A DNA stretch of 41,717 bases, from the NCBI GenBank assembly GCA_903883645.1, contig CAISBR010000059.1:1-41717 (forward strand). Direction: 5' to 3'. How positions within the stretch are numbered: position 1 is the stretch's first letter; each line of letters begins with the position of its first letter. Source of the DNA: an uncultured Myxococcales bacterium. Its GTDB lineage: Bacteria > Myxococcota_A > UBA9042. Shown piece after piece: positions 25,883 through 35,594 of this stretch. The position numbers were made by a program, and so were the translations under genes. The notes beneath the pieces are model-generated. The model saw only the letters and a list, made by a program, of their open reading frames with translations. It did no database searches and was not told the origin of the DNA.

Positions 25883-28800
25883 CTACGGCGTGGTCGGTGC
25901 AGCCTCGGGAGCCGGCTCGGGCGTAGCCTCGGGCTTGGCCTCCGGCGTCGCAGCGGGCTTCGGCGCCGCATCCGTCGGCATAAACTCGATCGTCGTCTTC
26001 AGACCCTTGACGCGCGTCTCGAGCTCTTTGTACTTGGCGAACTTGCTGCCCACCGTTTCGAGCGATTTCTGGCAGATCTCAAGCGCTTTCTGCAGGTCGG
26101 CCTTGCCGCCCGTCAGCACAGCTTGGGCCACCACGCAGCGGTTGTAGTGCAGCTGCGGCCGGTTATCCTTTTCCGCCAGAATGTCGAACACCGCCAGCGC
26201 TTCCTTGGCCTTGGCCGGGTCGTCACCCAGGCGACGCAGCGCCACGGGCTTGGTCACCACCGCCCAGTAGTTCTGCGGGTCACGCTTCAGTACTTCGTCG
26301 AGCAAACGCACCGCATTCTCAAAGTCGAGGTAGCGCATGGTCACGGCCGCGGCGTTCAGCAGCGGTTCAACCTGCTTGACGTCCGCCTTGCCCGCCTCTT
26401 CGTAGGCCACCAGCGACTCGCGCACTTGGCCCAGCTCCTTGTACGAAGCCGCCAGAATCCGCCACAGGGTCGCCGACTTCTTCAGCTCGGGAGCATTGCG
26501 CATGCCGTACGACGCCGTGAACAGCGCCTCGCGGAACTGCCCCTGAGCAAAATGCGCAAACGCCATGCGAGTATAGGCCTTCGCCATCTCGGGATTTGCC
26601 GCAGTGGTGGTCTCGGCCGAAGCCGGCGCCGGTGTGGCCGACTCGTCGATCGCCGCACCTGTCGACAGGTCGAACAGCTTGTAGCGCGTCTCTTTGACCA
26701 CGTCGGCCGGCTTGCCGCTCTCGTCGTACTTCAGACTGCCTTCTTCAACCATGAATTCTTTGATGTCCGTCGACTCGGCGAACTTGCCATCCAAGGTCTT
26801 CAGGTTGTCGCGCGCCTCGGCCCAGTAGCTGTCAAACGCAAAGATCTCGGCGGCTTTCTTCAGCGCCTCGCGATACCGCTCCTTCGAGCGCTCGAACAAC
26901 GGTGCGGCCTTCTCGCTCACCTGCTGCAGCCACTCGGTCTTCAGTTCGTCGGTCTTGAACGCTGGCGGCGCCGGCAAGTTCTTGATACTCGTAGCAATAT
27001 CTTGCCAGATGCGACCACGACGGCTCGACGCGGCCGCCGTCCACTTCGGGTTCTTCGCGCCCTCGGCTTCGGCATACACCTTGTCGGCCTCGGCAACCTT
27101 GGTGGCCTTCTCCGCGACCAGCTTGGTAGCCGCCTCAAGGTTCTTGGGCGCACCCTTCAGGGCCCGCACCTTCTCGAATTCGAGCTCGCCGCGCATAAAC
27201 AGCGCCTGCACAATCGCATCGCGACCCACCGCCGGCAGCTCGGCCAGCTTACCCGCCGTCTGTAGCTGCTCGGCCGTGTCCGACACCTTCTTGTACAGCG
27301 TCAGACCGCGATCGCCCATGTTCAGCTTGAACTGCGCCGTGCCGGTGTTCACCATCGCCGCCAGCTGCAATTCCAACGGAATATTCTCGCTGCGCTTGAG
27401 GAATTTGTCCGACGCCTTGATCACGCCCTTCCAGTCGCTCTTGTTCAGCGCCTGGACCGAGACGTTGTACGCCACCTCGGCCGCCCGCTTATCCTTGCTA
27501 AACGTCGTCAAGAACAGCTCGCCGTCCTCGACCACCTTGTCGAAGTCGCCCAGCAATTCGCGGTAGCGCGTCGCCGTCGCCAGTGCCTGCGGCACCTTTT
27601 CGTGGGTGGGAAAGGCTTTGACAAACGCCTCGTAACTATCCGCCGCCAAACGAAAATCCGCAGACTCGCGATAGATCTCGCCGATCTCGAACAGCGACTG
27701 CGGCGCGCGCTTGTCGGCCGGAAAGGTCGCGGCCAGGTTGCGATAGGTCTCGATAATCTGATCGCGCTTCTTGGCCGTACGGTAAAAGCGCGCCGCGCCC
27801 GACAGAGCTTGCGCCGCCTTTTCGGGGTTTTTATCCTTAAATCCAGCGGCATATGCAACCAAGCACTCGGCCGCTTGCACCGGCTTGTCCTTGAGCTCGA
27901 TGCACTTGTTGTACTCTTCGTTGCTCTTAAACTCGGTGATCGTCACGCCCAGGGTATCGTGGTTAAAGCGCGGGTCCGCCACCAGCTTGTCGACCCACTC
28001 GCGCAACCCCTTGCCGTCTTGCCCCAGCCACAACGCCGACACCATCAGCCGCGCACCGTCGTAAGCGTATTCGTGGGTCGCATAGCGCTGCACAAATTTG
28101 CCTAACATGGCCGCAGCCTTGTCGAATTGATTGCGCTGGTAAAACAGCCGCCCGGCGATAAACATGGCCTTGGGCACGTCGTCGTCGTCGATCTTGTTCT
28201 TCTCGGCGGTGTCGACATAGCGCTCGCAGGCCCGCGCCACTTTCTCTTCTTCGGGCGTCAGCGGCACCGGCCGGGTATCCGTCAGATCCTGAGCCTTTTC
28301 GCTAGTTTCTGCCGACAAATCCTGCAAGTTGATGTAGCAAACCAAGGCACGGTGCGCCGCCGGCTCGGCAAATTTGCCCGTTGGATCGCTCTCGATGACC
28401 TTTTCGTACATCGCCGCCGCTTCGCTCCACCGCTTCAGCTGAAACAGCGCCAGCGAGTGGTTGTAGAGCATGCCGTAGGCATTGGCGCCCTTCTCAAAGT
28501 GCTCGTTGTACAGGCGATACATCTTCTCGGCCATCTCAAGCGTGGCTGTCACCTGGGTATTTTCGTACTCGCCGTGGAAGGTGGTGGCAATCTCGGCCAT
28601 CAGCATTTCTAGGTCGTCGTACCGCTTCGGCGAGACTTTGTAGCCATGCTTCAGGCCGTTCGACACCATCTGCGCCGACTTCACCGTCTCGTTCAAGTCG
28701 TGAAGTTTGTAGCTATTTTCAAGACGAAGCACCAAGTAGCGCAGCATCTCGTGATCTTCTTTGGCAAACTCGATCAACTGGTCGAGCACATCGTTGCTTT

Positions 28801-29896
28801 TGCTGAACTGCGACACTTCGGTGTAGTACAGCGCCAGCATGTCGAGCAGCATGATCTCGCTGCCCTCGGCGGCCCGCTTAAAGAATGCCAATGCTTCTTT
28901 GGGGTTGCCAAACTCAGCCCACGACCGCACCAAGTACTTGCCGGCGTCTTCAACAAACGTCACGCGGCCGCGCGCCTCGCGCTTGCTGTAATCGAGCACG
29001 CGCACAAAGCCCTGGACCGCCTGCTTCCAGTTCTGGGTGTTGTACTGCACCCACGCGATGTAATAGAGCGCCCAGCCGAACACGGGCGCGTCGGGGTAAT
29101 CCAAGGCCTTGGTGTACCACTTGATAGCCTCGGTACCGTTGTTCTTGCCAAAGTAGTAGTTGCCGATGCCCAAGAACGCGTCGGGCACGTAGGTCGACTT
29201 GGCCGTCTTGCGCACGAGGCGCATGTAGGCGTCGACCGCCTCGCCGGGTCGCTCGATCTCGCCCAAGTGGTAGGCCAGCGAGTACAACACTTCGTCAAGC
29301 TTGGCGAATTTAGGAAAGGCCCGCTCAATACGCTTCAAGTGACTAATCACGTCGAGCTTGGCCGCGCGCGATTGCTCAAGCAGGTTCTGCTGCTCGATCT
29401 CGCAGCGGTGCTTGTCTTCCTTGTCGTCGCTCGCCAGGCAGGTTTCTAGTTTGACATCATGGGCTTCAAGCTCATACGCCAGCGCGCGATCCCACAACAC
29501 GTAGCTGATCTCGAGCAGCGTATCGGCCTCGGTCTCGCTACCGCGCTCGATATCGAGCAATTCCCGCAAGATGGCCAACTCGTCGTCGATGTCTTCTACG
29601 CTCGACTTCTCGCGGCTGCGGCGCTGTTCGGGCGCACCCGGGCCAATCTTCTTGGGCTCTTTCTTGGTCGCCGTGGCACCAGCCTTGTCGGGCGCATCGC
29701 CAGCCTTGGCATCGCCAGCCTTAGCTTCGCCCTTGGGGCGCTTAATCACCGAAACTTCGCCTTTTTGCTTGGTTTCGACGGGGTCTTTGCCCTTGCCTGC
29801 GGCCTCAGCCGTACCCGCCACCGCGAACACAAGCAGGGCCGCCAGCAGCGCACGCAAGTGGGTCAAGTTCTTGACTATGTGCATGGTACTGCGCAT
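25883..29896 (-). CDS. Giant periplasmic TPR protein
   Basis: The 1337-residue product begins with a signal peptide (basic start, LRALLAALLVFAVAGTAEA, cleavage at about 32), a Lys/Ala/Gly/Asp-rich segment, and then many tetratricopeptide-type helical hairpins from about 150 to 1290 (for example YSLAYHLGEIERPGEAVDAY, YYIAWVQYNTQNWKQAV, LFEIGEIYRESADFRLAADS). It ends in a Pro/Ala/Glu tail. With the shorter TPR protein encoded immediately upstream, the size and pairing recall GltD/AgmU and GltE/AglT of the myxobacterial gliding (Glt) machinery; this is inference, not a sequence match I could run. GTG at 29899 or ATG at 29896 may start translation; GGAGGG lies 9-12 bases upstream and the upstream stop overlaps. 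Confidence 0.85.
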   Translation of the reverse strand: MRSTMHIVKNLTHLRALLAALLVFAVAGTAEAAGKGKDPVETKQKGEVSVIKRPKGEAKAGDAKAGDAPDKAGATATKKEPKKIGPGAPEQRRSREKSSVEDIDDELAILRELLDIERGSETEADTLLEISYVLWDRALAYELEAHDVKLETCLASDDKEDKHRCEIEQQNLLEQSRAAKLDVISHLKRIERAFPKFAKLDEVLYSLAYHLGEIERPGEAVDAYMRLVRKTAKSTYVPDAFLGIGNYYFGKNNGTEAIKWYTKALDYPDAPVFGWALYYIAWVQYNTQNWKQAVQGFVRVLDYSKREARGRVTFVEDAGKYLVRSWAEFGNPKEALAFFKRAAEGSEIMLLDMLALYYTEVSQFSKSNDVLDQLIEFAKEDHEMLRYLVLRLENSYKLHDLNETVKSAQMVSNGLKHGYKVSPKRYDDLEMLMAEIATTFHGEYENTQVTATLEMAEKMYRLYNEHFEKGANAYGMLYNHSLALFQLKRWSEAAAMYEKVIESDPTGKFAEPAAHRALVCYINLQDLSAETSEKAQDLTDTRPVPLTPEEEKVARACERYVDTAEKNKIDDDDVPKAMFIAGRLFYQRNQFDKAAAMLGKFVQRYATHEYAYDGARLMVSALWLGQDGKGLREWVDKLVADPRFNHDTLGVTITEFKSNEEYNKCIELKDKPVQAAECLVAYAAGFKDKNPEKAAQALSGAARFYRTAKKRDQIIETYRNLAATFPADKRAPQSLFEIGEIYRESADFRLAADSYEAFVKAFPTHEKVPQALATATRYRELLGDFDKVVEDGELFLTTFSKDKRAAEVAYNVSVQALNKSDWKGVIKASDKFLKRSENIPLELQLAAMVNTGTAQFKLNMGDRGLTLYKKVSDTAEQLQTAGKLAELPAVGRDAIVQALFMRGELEFEKVRALKGAPKNLEAATKLVAEKATKVAEADKVYAEAEGAKNPKWTAAASSRRGRIWQDIATSIKNLPAPPAFKTDELKTEWLQQVSEKAAPLFERSKERYREALKKAAEIFAFDSYWAEARDNLKTLDGKFAESTDIKEFMVEEGSLKYDESGKPADVVKETRYKLFDLSTGAAIDESATPAPASAETTTAANPEMAKAYTRMAFAHFAQGQFREALFTASYGMRNAPELKKSATLWRILAASYKELGQVRESLVAYEEAGKADVKQVEPLLNAAAVTMRYLDFENAVRLLDEVLKRDPQNYWAVVTKPVALRRLGDDPAKAKEALAVFDILAEKDNRPQLHYNRCVVAQAVLTGGKADLQKALEICQKSLETVGSKFAKYKELETRVKGLKTTIEFMPTDAAPKPAATPEAKPEATPEPAPEAAPTTP

Positions 29897-31605
29897 CACT
29901 TGCCGCCCTCCGACTTGTCGCCATCGCCCTTGTCGGCGCCAGACGCCCCTGCCTTGTCGAGCTTGGTGCCGCCCTTGCCGCCGACCTTGGGTGCATCGGC
30001 GCCGATCGCGGCACGGCCGATTTCTTTAGCGGTGCACTTGCTTTGCGCCTCGTAGGTGTAGCCGCCCAGCTCATCGCGCCAGTAGCTGCCGTCAAATGGC
30101 CACACAATGTGCTCTACATCTTCTTGACGCGGCTCGGTGGTGGCTTTGGCGGTCTCGGCCATGTCGGCGCGCACCGTGTCGCTGATCGAGCCGCGGCGGG
30201 CCTTCAGCGACTCGTACTTAATGCGCAGACCTTGCCGAATAATTTCGGTCAGATCCTCGCGCACGCGGGTCAGGCGTTGCCGCGCGAGGCCGCCCGCTTC
30301 GGCGATCATCACCGCGCGCACGCGGCCCATGTCCTCGCGCAGTTGCGTCGCCGCCGCCGTCGCCTTGGTGTTGCGCTCCAGCTTTTCGAGCCCCGCGTAC
30401 TCGTCGTTGGCCTGCACCACCGCGCCAAACGAGCGCTGCAGACGCTTATCGCTCAGCGCCACGTTGAAAATACGCCGCAATTGCACCGACAGCGACTTCT
30501 TGTCGCGCGACAGGCTGAACAGGTAGTCGTAGAACTCGGCATCGGTGCGCTGGCCCGAGAGCTGAGCGTCGAGCTCTTTCTTGAGCGGCTTGTAATCGCG
30601 CAAGAATTTCTGCACGGTCACCAGCGTTTCGCTGAAACGACAGGTGCGGAACAAAATCAACGCTTCGAGCACACGCGCTTCGGGGTAGTAGCGATCTTCG
30701 AAGAACGGCGAGTTCAGCGTGTGCAACTCGCCTAGCACGCGATCAATTCGGCCGATCTGAAAATAGGTCCAGCCGAGCTCGAACAGGGAGTCCAGCCACG
30801 CCGAAGTGCCTTCGGTGACGCGATCGTAGTAGCGGCCCGCAGCCTCAAACTGCCGCGCCGAGTAGAACAGGCGGCCCAGGCTCATGTTGGCCATGTCGCG
30901 GTACTGGGCGAAATAGCTGGGCGCGCCCACGATTTCTTCAAAGCGCAGAACGTCTTTGAACGACTCGACCGCCATGTCGTACTTCATCATCTTGGGCAGA
31001 GTGTAGATGACGCCGGTCAGATGGCGCGCCTTGAGATAGAACTCGTGCGCCGCGGGCTTAATCACCTGCAACTTCGCGATTGCTTTGTCGTACTCGCCCA
31101 CGCCATAGTAGTAGCGTCCGAGCAGAAAGTGCACTTCGTCCAAGTCGTCTTGGTTGTGCACCGTCTCGGGCGCGTCGGCCAGCCGCTCGAGCGTCGCCAG
31201 GTCGCCCGGCACAGCCCGCTGAATCTGCAAGAAATACTTGATCTTCTCTTTGTAAAACGGATGTTCGGCCGACACCGTCACCGCATCGAAGCTGCGCAGC
31301 GCCGACTGATACAGCGACAGCCCCATCAGCACGCGACCTTGTACGAGTTGCGCGGCGTTGCGGGCGGGGTCATCGGGCGAGACGGTATTCAAGATATCTT
31401 CGAGCTTGCTGAAGGCGTCGTAGTATTTCTCGTCTTCGACCAAGGACTTAGCGGCTTCAATGTCGCCAGCGGTAGCCGCAGCGGCCGGCCGGGCAGCCAG
31501 GAGCGGCGCCGCGCTCAGCGTGAGCAGCAAGGCCATGGCCAAGCCGCGACGAAGCGTGCGACTCGCGCGGGTCAAGACCAGATTCAGGTTCAGAAAAGTG
31601 GGCAC
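29896..31605 (-). CDS. Periplasmic TPR protein, possibly GltE/AglT-like
   Basis: This 569-residue protein starts with GTG and has an Arg-containing n-region, then MALLLTLSAAPLLAARPAAA (signal, cleavage near 43). TPR-like hairpins run from about 45 to 330 (EDEKYYDAFSKLEDIL, HFLLGRYYYGVGEYDKAIAK, LGRLFYSARQFEAAGRYYDR). A helical, coiled-coil-like region follows (about 400-480). The C-terminal domain includes HIVWPFDGSYWRDELGGYTY, followed by SKC and an Ala/Gly/Lys/Asp tail. Alternative start ATG 31536. Its stop overlaps the start of the 1337-residue TPR gene, so the two are translationally coupled and probably act together in the periplasm. Confidence 0.8.
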   Translation of the reverse strand: MPTFLNLNLVLTRASRTLRRGLAMALLLTLSAAPLLAARPAAAATAGDIEAAKSLVEDEKYYDAFSKLEDILNTVSPDDPARNAAQLVQGRVLMGLSLYQSALRSFDAVTVSAEHPFYKEKIKYFLQIQRAVPGDLATLERLADAPETVHNQDDLDEVHFLLGRYYYGVGEYDKAIAKLQVIKPAAHEFYLKARHLTGVIYTLPKMMKYDMAVESFKDVLRFEEIVGAPSYFAQYRDMANMSLGRLFYSARQFEAAGRYYDRVTEGTSAWLDSLFELGWTYFQIGRIDRVLGELHTLNSPFFEDRYYPEARVLEALILFRTCRFSETLVTVQKFLRDYKPLKKELDAQLSGQRTDAEFYDYLFSLSRDKKSLSVQLRRIFNVALSDKRLQRSFGAVVQANDEYAGLEKLERNTKATAAATQLREDMGRVRAVMIAEAGGLARQRLTRVREDLTEIIRQGLRIKYESLKARRGSISDTVRADMAETAKATTEPRQEDVEHIVWPFDGSYWRDELGGYTYEAQSKCTAKEIGRAAIGADAPKVGGKGGTKLDKAGASGADKGDGDKSEGGK

Positions 31606-31737
31606 GGCGGAACGACCTCGCGCAGTTCAATTGCAGGAGTATGGCGCAAAAGCCGCCGCATCAAAAGCCCTGCGGCGCACTGCCCAATTTTCGTTGCGCT
31701 GCCCTGTCTGGCATGACCTTGCGCCCTGCGGCCGCAG
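31606..31737. other. Intergenic region upstream of the TPR pair
   Basis: These 132 bases lie between two minus-strand genes and should hold the TPR operon's promoter. A perfect 12-base palindrome, ctgcggccgcag, sits at 31726-31737 directly beyond the amidase stop codon. No T-run follows it on the minus strand, so it is not called a terminator. Confidence 0.35.
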
Positions 31738-32544
31738 CTAGCGAAAACGCCTGTGGTCGCCGCACGGCAAGTTGCGCCGCACGCTGGTCACCAGATTCGG
31801 GTCGAGCCACGCGGTGGCAAAGCCCTCGCCGTCGGAGCAGCGCGCCACCACTAGGCCCCACGGGTCGATGATCATCGAGTGGCCATAGCTGGTGCGGGCA
31901 CCGCCGTGGAAGCCGTGTTGGCCGGCGGCGATCACGTAGCACTGGTTCTCGATGGCGCGGGCGCGCAGCAAAACCTCCCAATGATCCTTGCCGGTTTGCA
32001 TGGTAAAGGCGGCGGGAATCAGCAGCACTTCGGCGCCGGCCTCGAGCAGCTTGCGGTACAGCTCGGGGAAGCGGAGGTCGTAGCAGATCGACATGCCCAG
32101 GCGGGTGCCGAACAGGTCGGCGGTCACGGCCTCGTTGCCCGGCGCCACATTATCGCTTTCGCGCATCGTCACTTGGCCGGGGATGTCGATATCGAACAGG
32201 TGAACTTTACGGTACTTTTGCACGATCGCGCCGTCAGGCCCAATCAACACCTGGGTGTTGTAGACGCGGTGCCCCGACTCGGCCAGCTCTTGGAACGACC
32301 CGAGCAGGATCGCCGCATCCACTTCGCGCGCCAGATCCGAAAAGAACGTAATAATTCTGCCGCTAAGCGTCTCACCCACGTTGTAGGTCGCGCCGGTACG
32401 CAAGAAGGTCGCGTTCTCGGGCAAGGTGATGAGCTGCGCACCGTCGGCGGCGGCAGCGCGCACCAACTCGGCGGCACGCTTCAGGTTTTGCTCAGTGTCT
32501 TCGGTCGAGCGAAGCTGGACGACGGCGGCTTTGAAACGTTGCAT
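31738..32544 (-). CDS. Nitrilase-superfamily amidase, NIT1-like
   Basis: This 268-residue cytoplasmic enzyme has the Glu-Lys-Cys triad of carbon-nitrogen hydrolases: Glu43 in LPENA, Lys113 in YRKVHLF and Cys154 in SICYDLRFPEL. It also contains the longer signatures HWEVLLRARAIENQCYV, GHSMIIDPWG and AAFTMQTG, which place it near deaminated-glutathione amidases (NIT1/YbeM-type). The likely reaction is hydrolysis of a repair or by-product amide such as deaminated glutathione. I chose the ATG at 32544 (MQRFKAAVVQ) because the family starts there; 26 upstream residues in the longer reading are not family-like. It is divergent from the enolase operon. Confidence 0.92.
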   Translation of the reverse strand: MQRFKAAVVQLRSTEDTEQNLKRAAELVRAAAADGAQLITLPENATFLRTGATYNVGETLSGRIITFFSDLAREVDAAILLGSFQELAESGHRVYNTQVLIGPDGAIVQKYRKVHLFDIDIPGQVTMRESDNVAPGNEAVTADLFGTRLGMSICYDLRFPELYRKLLEAGAEVLLIPAAFTMQTGKDHWEVLLRARAIENQCYVIAAGQHGFHGGARTSYGHSMIIDPWGLVVARCSDGEGFATAWLDPNLVTSVRRNLPCGDHRRFR

Positions 32545-34011
<1,467 letters not shown>

Positions 34012-34015
34012 GCAC

Positions 34016-34450
34016 ATGATCAGGCAACGTTTAGGGTTGGCGGCGCTGACCGTCATGGCAATTGCGGCGGCGTGTGGCAAAGCCGAGCAGCCCAAGCCCG
34101 TGGTGCCGGCCGACCAGACCGCGGCCCCCGGTGTTGGCTTGCCCGGCGCGCCCACCGAGACGCTGGCTACGACCGACAAGGTCAAGCTGGCCAAAGACTT
34201 TACCACCATCCGCTGCCAGATCATTGGCTATGCGGCGCCGCTGCCGAAGGTCTATACCGAGCTGGGCTACGGCTCGGCGCGCGAGTTTGCCGATGCCTTT
34301 GAGGCGGCCGCCAAGCTCGATCGCGACTGGGCCCGCGCCACGGTCGCCGCGAGCTATGCCCAGCCCTGCCCAGGTGGCAAGCCGGTACTCGGGGCCGCAG
34401 CCGCCACGCCCACCGCAGCCCCTGCCGCCGCAACCGGGACCGCACCATGA
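34016..34450 (+). CDS. Small lipoprotein of unknown function
   Basis: The 144-residue product has a lipoprotein signal: MIRQRLGLAALTVMAIAAAC, with Cys20 as the lipidation site. A short Pro/Ala linker follows, then a helical domain (about 45-115) with two Cys (FTTIRCQIIGY and YAQPCPGG), and a Pro/Ala/Thr tail. The pattern CxxxGYxxPLPKVYxELGYGSxxEFxDAFE may mark a small conserved domain, but I do not recognise it. It starts 4 bases after eno and overlaps the next gene by 4 bases. Confidence 0.8.
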   Translation: MIRQRLGLAALTVMAIAAACGKAEQPKPVVPADQTAAPGVGLPGAPTETLATTDKVKLAKDFTTIRCQIIGYAAPLPKVYTELGYGSAREFADAFEAAAKLDRDWARATVAASYAQPCPGGKPVLGAAAATPTAAPAAATGTAP

Positions 34451-34806
34451 GCCTGCGCTTCGGCCTGCTGGCCGCCTTGGTCGCCCTCGCCACCGCTTGC
34501 ACCCCCGCAGTCGGCGACAAGTGCACCTACAACAGCCAGTGCGGCACCACGCTGACCTGCGACACCACCTTCAGCGGCGGCTATTGCCTAAAGGTCGGCT
34601 GCCGCGAGGGCGAGTGCCCGGCCGAGGCCACCTGCGTCGACTTCGGCTTTGACACGCGCTGGTGTATGCGCGCCTGCGCGGCCGGCAACGAGTGCCGCAG
34701 TGGCATTACCTGCCGCAGCGCCGGCAAGTGCTCGGCTACATCCGACCCGTCGGCCGCAGCGCCCTGCACGCTCGACGGCCAAAGCTTTTGCGGCAACGCC
34801 CCGTGA
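34447..34806 (+). CDS. Cys-rich small lipoprotein
   Basis: This 119-residue lipoprotein has a signal ending LATAC (Cys18). It then carries about 13 further Cys in short spacings (DKCTYNSQCGTTLTC, GCREGECPAEATC, WCMRACAAGNEC, ITCRSAGKC), the pattern of a disulfide-stabilised extracellular module common in Myxococcota surface proteins. It is probably exposed at the outer membrane. Its ATG overlaps the upstream stop (ATGA) and its own stop overlaps the next start (GTGA), so the three lipoproteins are translationally coupled. Confidence 0.85.
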   Translation: MSLRFGLLAALVALATACTPAVGDKCTYNSQCGTTLTCDTTFSGGYCLKVGCREGECPAEATCVDFGFDTRWCMRACAAGNECRSGITCRSAGKCSATSDPSAAAPCTLDGQSFCGNAP

Positions 34807-35366
34807 GTACCCGCCGCTACTGGATTTTGTTGGTGCTGGCGGCTTGCTCCTCGCCCGAGGTGGCCGACTCGCCAGCGCCGCATCGCTCGCCCCGCGCCTC
34901 GGGAGCAGTGCGCACGCCGGCCAAGGCGCCACGGGCAGACCGCGGCGAACTACCGGCCGGGCCGCTGGTGATTCCGCGCGCCACGCTCGACAAGGTGCTG
35001 GGCGCCGGACCAGGTTGGATGCTGTCGAAGGTGCCGCTTGAGCCCGTACGCGGAACCGATCGCAAATTCGTCGGGTTTCGCATCGTGTCGGTGTTTGATG
35101 GCTCGCCCACAGCTGAGCGCTTTGGCGTGCGCCCGGGCGATATGCTGCTCCAGGTGCAACGCCAGCGCATCGTGACGCCGGGCGACCTGCTCACCGCCTA
35201 CCAGCGCGCCAAGGGTGCCAGCGAGATTGCGGTCGAGGTGCAGCGCGACGGCAAGCCGGTCAGCCTGCGTTGGCCGGTGCTGGATGCGGGCCAAGCCCTG
35301 CCTGGAGCGCCGACCGGTGTCACCACGGAGCCGCAAGAGCCCGAGCGCGAGCCGATCGCTCCGTAG
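34803..35366 (+). CDS. PDZ-domain lipoprotein, GspC-like C-terminus
   Basis: Starting at GTG 34803, the 187-residue product has a short signal ending VLAAC (Cys15), a Pro/Ala/Arg linker, and a PDZ domain at about 88-160: FVGFRIVSVFDGSPTAERFG, then VRPGDMLLQVQRQRIVTPGD and EIAVEVQRDGKPVSLRW. The arrangement resembles the C-terminal PDZ domain of type II secretion protein GspC, but the N-terminal GspC parts are missing and it is lipidated. It ends the eno operon. A longer ATG reading from 34662 overlaps the Cys-rich gene and is rejected. Confidence 0.82.
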   Translation: MSTRRYWILLVLAACSSPEVADSPAPHRSPRASGAVRTPAKAPRADRGELPAGPLVIPRATLDKVLGAGPGWMLSKVPLEPVRGTDRKFVGFRIVSVFDGSPTAERFGVRPGDMLLQVQRQRIVTPGDLLTAYQRAKGASEIAVEVQRDGKPVSLRWPVLDAGQALPGAPTGVTTEPQEPEREPIAP

Positions 35367-35388
35367 GAACTGCGCAGCCATTTTCTAC
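35367..35388. repeat. 22-bp flanking direct repeat, copy 1
   Basis: This 22-base sequence (gaactgcgcagccatttt followed by ctac) begins immediately after the stop of the PDZ lipoprotein gene. It recurs exactly at 35542-35563, on the other side of the 80-bp tandem repeat. Its last four bases are also the first four of the 80-bp unit. It contains the palindrome ctgcgcag. Confidence 0.9.
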
Positions 35389-35544
35389 CGCGCCGCGCCA
35401 GTGGGTCGCAAGCTCGCCCCGCCTGGGGACTCGCCGCTCCAATCACGAAACTTCGACCCTAGATCTACCGCGCCGCGCCAGTGGGTCGCAAGCTCGCCCC
35501 GCCTGGGGACTCACCGCTCCAATCACGAAACGTCGACCCCAGAA
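35385..35544. repeat. 80-bp tandem repeat, two units
   Basis: Two units of 80 bases (35385-35464 and 35465-35544) differ at four positions, so they are 95% identical. The unit begins ctaccgcgccgcgccagtgg and contains ccccgcctgggg and ccaatcacgaaac. The array is non-coding and lies between convergent genes (PDZ lipoprotein and the methionine-synthesis gene). Two units are too few, and the unit too long, for a CRISPR. It could be part of a dispersed intergenic repeat family or a small non-autonomous element. Confidence 0.93.
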
Positions 35545-35563
35545 CTGCGCAGCCATTTTCTAC
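35542..35563. repeat. 22-bp flanking direct repeat, copy 2
   Basis: Exact second copy of the 22-base sequence at 35367-35388, directly after the second 80-bp unit. The remaining 31 bases to the stop codon of the minus-strand gene hold nothing I can identify. Confidence 0.9.
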
Positions 35564-35594
35564 TCCTTGCATTTACACATGATTTGAGTGCGCC

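Noticed and set aside
26123..27265. 380-codon plus-strand frame antisense to the giant TPR gene
   Set aside because: It lies wholly inside a strongly supported gene and has no domain.
31726..31737. 12-base palindrome ctgcggccgcag as a terminator or operator
   Set aside because: It has no loop or T-run, and short GC palindromes are expected in this base composition.
35385..35544. CRISPR array
   Set aside because: Only two units, 80 bases each, directly abutting with no spacers, and no cas genes nearby.
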